A DNA stretch of 64,000 nucleotides from Pratylenchus scribneri (taxonomy: Eukaryota > Nematoda > Chromadorea > Rhabditida > Pratylenchidae), in the NCBI GenBank assembly GCA_030063045.1, contig JAQSEB010000071.1, positions 186,001 through 250,000 on the forward strand, given 5' to 3'. The notes under the pieces are model-generated. The model had not been told where the DNA came from. It did no database searches and saw only the letters and a program-made list of their open reading frames with translations. The translations under genes and the position numbers were made by a program. Shown piece by piece: positions 55,395-64,000 of this stretch. Position 1 is the first letter of the stretch. Each line of letters opens with the position of its first letter.

Positions 55395-55552
55395 CATTTT
55401 TCAAGCCGGTTTCTATACCGACATTGGTTTAAAAAAATTATTTTATTAAAAAACTAATATGATATTCGGATTCCCCATCATCTAATGCCCCTAAATACAT
55501 ATTTTTTACAAAAAAAAAAACATTGCGAATTGTCGCAAATTGTCGTGCCTGT

Positions 55553-55731
55553 GGTGAAGGGGAAGCGGGCCGAAGGCGCGTGGGCCGGGCCGGAGGCCCG
55601 ACGTTGGGCAGAATTAAACTGGATAAAGGGGGATTAAGCCGGATTAAGAGGGATTAAAGGGAGAAATGGGTTGGAGGTGAAGGGAAAGCATGCCGAAGGC
55701 AGTGAGCCGTACCGGAGGCCCGGGTTAAACT
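55553..55731 (+). repeat. GC-rich direct repeats around GCCGAAGGC
   Basis: Two diverged copies, 55553-55620 and 55675-55731, share GGTGAAGGGRAAGC, then GCCGAAGGC, then CGGAGGCCCG, then TTAAACT. Between them lies GGATTAAG repeated about four times with small changes. The block is far richer in G and C than its surroundings. It is followed at about 55748 by the near-palindrome CTTAAACCAGTTTAAG. It looks like part of an old interspersed element, and it is not coding. Confidence 0.6.
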
Positions 55732-55822
55732 GATTTGGGGATATAAGCTTAAACCAGTTTAAGAAATTGAAAAATAAGAGACGAGTTGAGAGAGACATGA
55801 AAAATTGAATAAAACTCAACTA

Positions 55823-56950
55823 CCCGGTGTTACAAGAAAATATATGACACGCTACAGCATCAGATTTCGATCATATTTTGTAAATATTATAAGAAAATCC
55901 ATATTCTCAGAATATTGTTAGACTGTGTGAACTCTGAGATTTTGTCTCGGAATATGATATATTTTAAAACCATATTTTCAACTTATTTTAAGATGGAATC
56001 TCAGATTAAGTTAATATTATATCCTCAGAATATGGCATAATCTCAAAATAGTCTGAGATTTCTTATATTCTTAAAATATCCTGAGATAACGAAGAATTTC
56101 TAAAATATTCTCAAAATGTTTATAATCTTAGAAAATGTTGAGAATGCACATATTTTGACAATTTATGTATTTTAACTCTTATTCTGAAATTAATTCTCAG
56201 ATTAACCGAATAATATAAGCTCAGATTATAGAAAATTTTCAGTACATTTTCAGAATTACTGTGAATTTTCAGAATAAGAGCTCAATTTAGAAAATGGAAG
56301 AATGTGTACTATTTAATGCTAGACGATCAGAGATGGCTCTTTCTGTTTCCTCCTATTGTATGCTTCTCATAAAATATTTTTACCCTCCAGGCCATATAGC
56401 ACCCCGATTTATAAGGAGAAGACATGGCTGGTGCCCCCTCGGGGGCACCCTTCCGGTGTATTAGCCGTGTGAATTGGACTCGCGCGAGGTCCTAAGACTC
56501 CCGAGTGCGCGGGATTTGGGATTCTCGAGGTTCCGGGGTGCGCGAAAATATCAGAACAATGGAAAAAAATCAGAACAGTGCGCGAGAAAATCAGAACGAG
56601 GGAATCAGATTTTTGCCCCATATTCTCAGAATATTCTGAGATTACGTGAAATTTTGAAAATATATTTTCTCCATTTTCTGAGACTAGATGCTGAAATAAG
56701 GTGAAAATATGAACTGGGAATATGATATATTCTCAAAATATATTTTCAGAATATACATATTCTTAATCTCAGAATATTCTCAGATTATTCTGAGATTAAG
56801 ATTATGTATAATCTGAGATTATTTTCAGATTGTTATATATTTTGAATTATATTCACAGAATTTGTATATTCCAGATTTGGGGCTAACTAATAGATTATGA
56901 CGTAATCTCAGAATATTCTCAGAATATGTGACAAAAATTGTAACACCGGG
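55823..56950. mobile_element. 1128-bp TA-flanked DNA element with CCCGGTGTTACAA ends
   Basis: The termini are perfect 13-bp inverted repeats, CCCGGTGTTACAA and TTGTAACACCGGG, each flanked by TA (55821-55822 and 56951-56952). TA duplication is typical of the Tc1/mariner group. The interior is packed with palindromic CTCAGAATATTCTGAGATT-like words in both orientations (for example near 55895, 56622, 56777 and 56903), giving extensive hairpin potential. No transposase frame is present. A GC-rich stretch at about 56390-56600 looks unlike the rest and may be captured sequence. Confidence 0.72.
56430..56449. other. GC hairpin inside the TA-flanked element
   Basis: GGTGCCCCC and GGGGGCACC are perfect 9-bp complements separated by TC (8 bp with a CTCG loop if the inner pair is open). 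It lies in the GC-rich block of the element. No function can be assigned. Confidence 0.7.
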
Positions 56951-57020
56951 TAGGGGTCCTTAAAGCGACCCGTGCTTTCAACAACTTTAAAGCCACGTAT
57001 TCCATCCGGAAGCATGCTTT

Positions 57021-57049
57021 AAACCAGTGGGGCTCTGCCCCACTGGTTT
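57021..57049. other. 13-bp perfect hairpin
   Basis: AAACCAGTGGGGC, loop TCT, then GCCCCACTGGTTT. The stem is perfect over 13 bp. It lies about 70 bp right of the TA-flanked element, near GGAAGCATGC, a word that also resembles sequence at about 55687. It may be the end of an element around the insertion. Confidence 0.75.
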
Positions 57050-59205
57050 TTAGAATGCCTTTTGATAATTTGGGAAGTTAATAATTAGCGTCCATTCAAA
57101 TAAGTAGAACAAATTGATGGGATGAGGCCTCAGGTGGTGCAATTTGAATTTGATGGGCATGCAGCGGATGGGATAGGAGGAGCCAAAATTTGACATTTTG
57201 GGCAAATTGGTGGGCATGATGCAATGGACGTGTAATTTTGGGATAGGAGTAAGATTTCAGATGGCTAAGCAAATGGATTACCTCAATTGGTCTGCCTTTT
57301 TTAACTGATGATAATTGCAGGTTCAACCGGTTATATTTTTGGGCAGGTTTCTGTTGTTAGCCAATGGGTGGGTCTAGGCATTCCTCAATTGTAATCAATC
57401 ATGTCGGTGTTGTTTAACAATGAGTAATAAGAATTTGGCCCGTGGGAAATGTAGAATCATAATTTTGCAAATTTTCAATTGGGCAAATTAATGGATGGGC
57501 AAATGAATTTTTGGATTAAGGAGTGAATTCGCGATAAGCGCCTTGGGCAAAGGGCGGAAATTTTATAATGGGATAAATCTTTTCCAGGAATATAGCGGAA
57601 AATTAATTATAAAGAGGGAGACAATTTTTTCATGAAATGGTTGGATTAAACAAAATTGAGGCCAATAGGAAAGTAATTTATTTTTGGAAACGACGAATTA
57701 GGCATAGTAAAAGGAAATGATAATTTATCAAAATAGTATTTTTAATTTCTATTGGTCAAATCTGAAGTGGATTCGGACTCTGATTGGAGGGCATATTTGT
57801 TGTCAATTATTTTTAAAGCGTTCATATTTTGGACAAATGGGTAACTATTCAAGTAAAAAGATTGTTTAAAATTATTTTGTCTATATCAGAAATATCAATT
57901 TTGGATAGGTAAAGATTAAAAAGAATTCAAATAGGAAAATTGGGCAAACCAATTAGCCGAATGGTTCAAAATGAGCAGAACAAATTGTAGAATAGGCAGT
58001 TCAAACAAATGATTGGCAGAATGAGAAGGGCATTAAATTAGGCAATAAATAGTTGTTGGCATTGGCAGAATATTCAGAAGGCAGAAAGTAGGCAATTAAA
58101 AATAATTGGACGGAATGATGAGGGCAAAAATTTGGGCAATAATAGTAGTAGGCACAATGTTCAGAAGGCAAATAATAGAATAGGCAATTCAAATTGGTAG
58201 TTGTCCCCAATGGACGGTCAAATAGTAAAGTAAGCAAATTTTGGTAGTTGGCACTATGGGTTGGCCGGGGCAAATAGCAAATTAGTCAATTCAAATAAGT
58301 ATTGGCGCAGTAGCCGGGCAAATAATAAATTGGGTAATTCAAATGAATAGCTGGCACAGTAGTCGGTCAAATGTAGTTGGCGCAGCAGCCGGTCAAAATA
58401 GCAATGGCACAGTAGCCGGCCAAATAAAAAATTGGAAAATCCAAAAAGTAATGGCGCAGTAGCCGGGCAAATAGAGATTGGGCAGTCCAAAATAAGTAGT
58501 TGGTGCGTAGTCGGTCAAATAGCAAATAAATAGTAGGCCCCCAATGGGCAAAAAAATGGCAAATGCGAATGGGTAGGTGCCCCCAGGGGCAAAAAAAGAC
58601 AATTTGGACAATTCAAATAGGTAATTGGCATAAGGAACAAGAAGGACAAAGAGAATAATTAAGTCATTTACTTTAATGGGCATAGAGAAATTCACTTGAT
58701 CAAATAATACAAATCAGGAATTCATTGGGCTATGTAAATATCATCGGATTATCAAGATCAAAATTAAATTCAAGTTGGTGTCAAAAGGGGCAGTCATTTC
58801 AGAAAATTATAAATATAGGTCCAAAATGGGCAAATAATGCGAATTAGGTTTATGGGAAAAGAATGCAAAGATTATTACAAGTAAAAGGCAAAAATATATA
58901 AATATGGGCATTTGGCTAAAATATGTTAATGGGCAATGGAGAAGGGCAAATGGGCAATGAGCAAATAAAATTTGGTAAAAAAAATGGGCAGAGGAAGGTC
59001 CGGCCATCCACGGTTGAGCTGTAGCGTTTCCAATGAACGCCAATATTAAATTCCCAAATTATCAAAAGGCCATTTCCAAAATTCAAATTACAAACAGTCC
59101 GGTTTAGATCATTTTATTTAGTAATTGAAGAAGAAAAGAGTGAAAATTATTCCAAAATCCAAAAGTAAAAGGCAAAAATGGGCAAAATTAAGGACAGAAA
59201 GGCGT
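57050..59205. other. Intergenic region, degenerate GGGCAAAT-rich repeats, no gene
   Basis: The most structured part is about 58000-58640, where GGCGCAGTAGCCGGGCAAAT-like copies start at 58303, 58353, 58379, about 58406, about 58452 and about 58500, with steps near 48-50 or 26 bp. GGGCAAAT and AATTCAAAT words continue more loosely from about 57470 to 59190. Minus-strand open frames of 72-100 codons here (57096-57326, 58001-58273, 58254-58490, 58393-58695, 58807-59043) overlap each other in different frames and translate the repeat, so I take them as products of low stop density, not genes. Confidence 0.6.
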
Positions 59206-59463
59206 CCAGAAAGTATACACCAGGGGTTTAGGGTTAGGGTTAGGGTTCGGAGGATGGGATTGAACGGAGTAAATGTCGCGAAGCGACGGGACGTAGAATT
59301 CTAAAAAAAAAATAAAATTTAGTTTATGTGTTTTGGCTTATATGTTTTGGCTTTTGGGTGTATGCGAATTCTGCGTCTCGTCGCTTCGCGACATTTACTC
59401 CGTTCAATCCCATCCTCCGAACCCTATACCCTAACCCCAAAACCCCTAGTGTATGCTTTTTGG
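59206..59463. mobile_element. ~258-bp inverted-repeat element with TTAGGG units
   Basis: The left arm 59206-59301 and right arm 59366-59463 are inverted copies of about 97 bp with roughly 90% identity by eye, around a 64-bp loop that contains TGTTTTGGCTTATATGTTTTG. Each arm holds GAACGGAGTAAATGTCGCG followed by the small palindrome GTCGCGAAGCGAC. The left arm has four perfect GGGTTA-type units (about 59223-59246), while the right arm has a mutated version. No target duplication was seen. A frame on the minus strand (59324-59542) is simply the arm read through. Confidence 0.72.
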
Positions 59464-60536
59464 AATGATCCCTTCCCTCCTTCATTTGATTGGCAATTTG
59501 ATTGAAAATACTGGCTGCCCTCATCCCTCCTTTTCCCGTCAACCACTCAAATGCCCGCAGGCTCCCATCATCAATTTTCCTCTTTCAGCCCGTAAACTAG
59601 ACTAGTGCCAAAAATTTTTGCTCGATTAAATTTTTTTGAAAAATTCCGAATTTATTCCAATGTTTTTCGTTCCAAATCCTGTACCGCCAAAAATTCAAAT
59701 TCCGTTTTTTGAGTTCCAACTCCACCTGTGGGATATTTGATAATATTTTGAATTTATTATGGCGTTTTGACCTTTTACCTATTTTGTCATAATTTATCCT
59801 TTTTGCTTTTATTGTTTTCCCCATCCTCAATCTTAGTTAGTCTTTGGTTGTTGATTTTAATTGTGTGGGCTTGCCCAATTTTATTATTATTATTGTGGTT
59901 TGACTTTGAAAAATAGAATAAAAGTTTTCTTTTTTATTCTACGCACCCCTCTTAGTAATCTAATGGATTAATGCTTAATATTGATATGTCAGTGATATTG
60001 TCCTCAATCTTTATCATTCATTATTCATTTGAATGATACCAATTTGACTATCATATATTTTCATATATTGACAAGATCAACTTAAATAAAAGTAATTTCC
60101 TATTATCATTCATAAATGGAAAGGGGATGAAATGCTATTATAAATATTTTAATTTTTTTAATAATCAAAGATTAAAATTTCTTTATTTTCTACTAATTTT
60201 TACATATAATAGCCTAGGGAAAGAAATTTAGTATAAATTATTAGTAATAATATGAAAAATAGACTCAATATCAATATTTAATTTTTTACTATTTATTTAT
60301 TTTATTTTGCTTTGTAGAAGAGCCAAACATAATTTTATTCATATTCATTCTATGGAAATGGAAAATAATAATATTAAAAAAGAATACAGTGAATACAAGG
60401 AAACATGGCGAAAATTAGGATATAACATATAACTGAAATAGAATTAGAAGAAAACGATAAATTTTTATGTCTTCTCTCTTCTTGTTCTTATAAATAATCA
60501 TTCATCATCATCATCATAATTCCGTCCTTGGCAATA
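59464..60536. other. Intergenic region, nothing identified
   Basis: About 1 kb that passes from moderately GC to AT-rich. One minus-strand frame of 77 codons (59597-59830) lacks a signal peptide, splice partner or recognisable motif. A short ATCATC run lies near 60505, just past the stop of the minus-strand gene, probably in its 3' UTR. Confidence 0.5.
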
Positions 60537-63252
60537 TCAATCGAAAAATTTTGGATGAGTACTTTTTTTATCACACAATTGTGCCAAGGCAACCTTATAA
60601 TTTTAAATATCTACAGTAAATCCTCTATTTGAAGCCCCCTCCCTCTAGAGGGTCTCTGAAATCTGTAAGCCCCGGGGCTTCTAATAGAGGATATACGGTA
60701 TTATTTGATATCTAACAATTTTTGTCATTTAATTTGACATTAAATTTAATACAATAGCTTTGAATTAGTGTTGAACCCCTGGAGCGAGAGCGAGTTGAAA
60801 TATAATGGGGGTTGGGGGGTAATGGGGAAACTCCAGATTGGGATGGGATAGGCCTAAATTTCTTAAAAGAATCGTATTTTCCATATCTGTAGAAAAATTT
60901 ACAATTTCAATAATTATAAGTGCAAAAAATTTTGAAATTATAACGCAAAACCTTTTCTATGCATCTACATCTACACTCTAATCTAATTTTTTACTCATTA
61001 AATTTAACTTCTTTTTGCATCAAATTAGGCTTAAATTCAAATTTTAGTACTGTATTACTCTCCTTTTGAAGCGACATCTAGAAATGTCAAGTCTAGTCTA
61101 CCTGGGGTTTTCGACCTTCATGAATGGCTTTTTAAAAATTTTTTAATCTGAGGAAATTATTAGCTGATAAATGAATAAAAAGAAAAATGGGGCCTTAAAG
61201 GGTAGGGAATTTATCAAGTCAAACTTAGTCAAGCACCCAAATTAAATAGTTGCACCTACCTGGCTCGCTTTTTTAATTTCCTCATTTGCATTTTTTAATG
61301 AAACATGGTCAATTTCATTTTTTTTACCAAAAATTATATGTGGGTATTCGAGGTCATCAAGGTAAATATCGTCAAAGTTGGCTTAACATAAAAAATTTAT
61401 TAAAATATAATATTTAAAAAATTTATTCATTATTTTCATTAACAGCAAAAAAATAGTCACAATTTCCTTGACCAAAACTAATTATAATAAAAAAAATTAT
61501 TTTCATCTATTTTTTTCATCAAATGAGAAATATGTTAACCAAAATTGGTGAACAAAAAATAATTTTATTTAGAAATTCTAAAAGAATTTTTAAAAAAATT
61601 GTAGCCATTTTTATAAAATAATTTTATATTCAAATTTTTAAAAATGGCAAAATTAAAAATGTAAAGCGTGATCTAATATTACAAAATCCATAATCCCTAA
61701 TTTTGTGTATGATGCGTCGATTAAAATTATATGGTTAAAATTAGAGTCCGGTTTTTCAGATTTGCCGGGCCCGGGTACCCGGGTTTTTATTCAATATTTT
61801 TCCGGACCGGGCCCGGAAACCCGGGTTTTCCTGGGCCCGGACCCGGTTTTTCCCGGGCCCAGGCCCGGGAAAACCCGGGATTGTCCCAAATGACCCGGGT
61901 TCCGGGAATGGGCCCGGGTAAAACCCGGTCCGGGCCCGGCCCGGATCCGGACTCTAGTTAAAATTATCCGCGCTGGGCATTATTGAGAACCTCAAAATTT
62001 ACAATAAATATAATTTTTTAATTTTAAAATTTAAAAAAAAATATTAAAATCTTACCATTTGGCAAGAAACAACCAATATCATCAGTAATTACATTTCTGA
62101 TGTCTTGCCAATTGCTGCCATGATGCCACATGGCCTTATTTTTACAGTAATCGCAATTTGCATCGTGTTCCATCTTTAAATAATATAACGTATTATATAA
62201 CTTTTTTAAATAAAATGTACCGCAAAATAATTTACTAAATAATTTTTGTATCATATTTACCAAAATTTATTCATTTTTTGATTTACTTCTCACAAGTCAC
62301 AACACATAAGCTATTAAAATGAACCAAATTCCCAAATAAAATGAACTAATTTTAAGCTAAGTTAAGGTTCATAGACTTTAATAAAACATTTGATTAAGTT
62401 TTTTTCTATATATTAACCAAGCTTCCAGATCCGAATAATGAAACAGTTAGTGAATAAATAATTTGCAAATTTTAAAAAATTTTCTGCCAAATGATTTTTC
62501 CCTTTTTTGGAAAATTAATTTTCGGTCATATTTTCTTTTAGTCAAATTATTACACATCTTCTAATGTACTTCCGCCCATAACACTCAAATTTTAATCACC
62601 GGATTTGCCTTGTAGGTAAAATTATGTAGTTATTAAAAATACTTACCGTAGTCCGGAAATTTAATTCTTCATTTTCTTTTAATCTATAAAAAAATTGAAA
62701 AATAAGTGCAAAAATAATTTTATTTAAATGATAATATTATGGGCAAATTTGCATATTTATCATAAGAAAGAAAATTTTCAAAATATTTTGGAAAAATAAT
62801 AATTATTCCTTATTTTACGAAAACCAAATAATTTTTTAATTTTTTTTAATAAATTAAATTAAATCGGTAGATTTTCTTTCATTAAAATATCTTTGCAACT
62901 TTTAATATCTAATCTAATAATAAGAGTTTAGAAAAACCAATTATATCTTTGTGTATTTTATTTAAAAGAAGTATTATATTTTTGCAGAGTTTTATCAAAA
63001 TGCTTCGATTATTTTATGACGAAAATAAAAAATTTATTTTTTGACTTTTGAAGGAACTCTTCACTTTTCAAGCTTAAGAAAATTTTTATGGCTAGAAATA
63101 TGTTTTCCATGTCTGTCGTAAACCATAAAATAAAATAATAAAATCGTTTAACTTAATTTTTAAGAAATATATTTTTAAATTTTACCCTTTTCTCTCTTCA
63201 CATGGTATTGCATCCACTAAATTCACATTGTATAAAAATGTCATTATATGGG
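60537..63252 (-). CDS. Five-exon gene (5' end uncertain), unknown cysteine-containing protein
   Basis: Minus-strand exons are 63252-63186, 62683-62647, 62173-62056, 61381-61260 and 60593-60537 (stop TGA). Every junction agrees in phase (2, 0, 1, 0). Donors are GTAAAA-like, GTAAGT, GTAAGA and GTAGGT; acceptors are TTTAAAG, TTTTATAG, TTTAAAG, GTTAAG and TATAAG. The spliced part gives 132 residues. After a start-proximal MTFLYNVNL there are cysteines at 17, 41, 44, 69 and 121, with a C-x-x-C followed by AMWHHGSNW, an acidic FDDIYLDDLEYP patch, and a helix-prone NEEIKKASQVALAQLC tail. The 63252 acceptor is a choice: the frame stays open upstream to 63535, so exon 1 may be longer, or a signal-peptide exon may lie upstream. 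An alternative last exon at about 61182 (LIISSD, stop) is also in phase. I recognise no family. Confidence 0.58.
60614..60698. mobile_element. 85-bp TA-flanked MITE in an intron
   Basis: CAGTAAATCCTCTATTTGAA on the left pairs with the reverse complement of the right end, CCGTATATCCTCTATTAGAA. The inverted repeat is about 25 bp with 4 mismatches, flanked by TA on both sides (60612-60613, 60699-60700). The centre holds CCCTCTAGAGGG. The ends and TA target are of the Tc1/mariner/pogo kind. It lies in the last intron of the 60537-63252 gene, 20 bp upstream of the terminal exon's acceptor. Confidence 0.75.
61744..61956. mobile_element. 213-bp CCCGGG-rich insertion with 10-bp direct repeats
   Basis: The insert begins GAGTCCGG and ends CCGGACTCTA, so the ends are inverted. 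It is flanked by the 10-bp direct repeat GTTAAAATTA (61734-61743 and 61957-61966). The interior is almost wholly CCCGGG, GGGCCCGG and CCGGACCGG words separated by TTTT or AAAA, in a region otherwise very AT-rich. It lies in the third intron of the 60537-63252 gene. Two overlapping plus-strand frames (from 61705 and 61731) translate it as Pro-Gly repeats and are not genes. Confidence 0.75.
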
Positions 63253-64000
63253 CTTTAAATAAAAAATTGGGTAAAAATTGCAATAAAATAGATATTTTAG
63301 AAGTCCATATCTCTAGTAGAAGTCCTGTCTTTAATATAAGTGCCATCTCTCGAAAATTTTTCTTCACTTTTTTAGAGCATAAAACATGTGGTAAAAACAT
63401 ATTGAATATGAAATCAAAATTGCAAAAACATGGTTGCAAAAAATGTTTTTGGTATAAAAAAATGTTTTTAATCATTCGTGTTCGTGGACAATTCCACAAT
63501 GGGCAAAGGGCAATGCGATGTGGACGATTCAGCAATCATGCAAATGCTATTTAAATTTTTGTAAATTAGAATGAGAAATTTGCACATGAAAATTTGAACT
63601 TTGTGGTTTTATGATTGGGGAGAATTTAATAATGACATTGATTTTGTGATTAGTTTAAAATCCGGCCTGCAAACGATTTAAAATATGTCAAAAAAGAATA
63701 TTGGCGGATTGAATTAAAAAATGGTATTCCTGGGTGTTCAAATATATATGTTACGGGCATTATTGGAAATCGGGCGAAACCGGAAATGCCCGGGCGAAAT
63801 TGGATTTAATCAGAAAATAACTAAATAATAAAAATATCTAAATAAGCTAAAAACAATTAAATAAAATTGAAAAATGTTAATAATTAAAATAATAATGTTA
63901 TTTAATATTTTTTATTGCCATAATTTTAATTATTGATTAATTAATTTTTAAAAATAATTGAACTTTTTATTTATCTAAACAAGAATCTCGAATTCAATGA
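63253..64000. other. Upstream region of the five-exon gene
   Basis: Open frames occur on both strands: minus 63182-63535, in frame with the first called exon, and plus 63228-63554. They overlap, so at most one is real. The minus one is preferred because it joins the exon chain, but it has no good signal peptide at its first ATG. Past about 63560 the sequence is AT-rich with a GGGCGAAA/CCGGAAATG patch near 63765 and nothing I can name. Confidence 0.4.

Noticed and set aside
55634..55819. 61-codon minus-strand frame
   Set aside because: It lies within the GGATTAAG and GC-rich repeat block and ends at the transposon flank, with no coding features.
56409..56704. Overlapping open frames on both strands in the GC-rich block
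   Set aside because: They are inside a transposon, on opposite strands over the same bases, with no motif. Low stop density is due to GC content.
61705..61961. Pro-Gly-rich open frames resembling collagen
   Set aside because: Direct translation of CCCGGG words. There is no Gly-X-Y register, and two frames overlap in the same insertion.
63228..63554. 108-codon plus-strand open frame
   Set aside because: It overlaps the minus-strand exon that joins the five-exon gene in phase. No signal peptide or splice partners were seen on the plus strand.

Overview
The window looks like a nuclear contig from an AT-rich invertebrate. I favour a nematode, possibly a plant-parasitic (Meloidogyne-like) one. 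The evidence is very high AT content, short multi-exon genes with GT...AG introns, tiny predicted secreted proteins, a likely trans-splice acceptor 5 nt before one start codon, and dense small DNA transposons. No sequence here fixes the genus, so the organism call is inference. I see no bacterial-type genes, rRNA or CRISPR array.

Region 1 (81-44747) is one uninterrupted satellite array of about 143 copies of a ~311-bp AT-rich monomer, with both edges inside the window. Shared variants recur at exact multiples of 311 bp. They reveal higher-order repeats of 8 monomers (~2487 bp) in the left third and 6-, 9- and 15-monomer periodicities (1866, 2799, 4665 bp) in the right third. Abutting the right edge with no intervening base is a 2237-bp foldback element with ~500-bp, almost identical inverted arms (44748-46984).

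Region 2 (46985-53600) is AT-rich DNA with a minus-strand cluster of small, probably secreted, cysteine-containing protein genes. I reconstructed these from splice sites with matching phase: a three-exon gene (48673-50841), a 52-codon ORF or terminal exon (51931-52089), and a two-exon gene (52802-53577). Small transposons sit in and between them: a 364-bp element 14 bp from a splice acceptor, a TACGAG-rich ~820-bp element holding a tRNA-like stretch, and a 508-bp hAT-like element.

Region 3 (53900-60500) is repeats: a 25-bp minisatellite of about 51 copies, GC-rich direct repeats, a 1128-bp TA-flanked element with palindromic subrepeats, a degenerate tandem region, and an inverted repeat carrying telomere-like TTAGGG units.

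Region 4 (60537-63252) holds a second multi-exon minus-strand gene, five exons with all phases matching. Its introns carry an 85-bp TA-flanked MITE and a 213-bp strikingly GC-rich CCCGGG insertion flanked by a 10-bp direct repeat. I recognise no protein family for any of these genes. The similarities suggested between them are by eye only.
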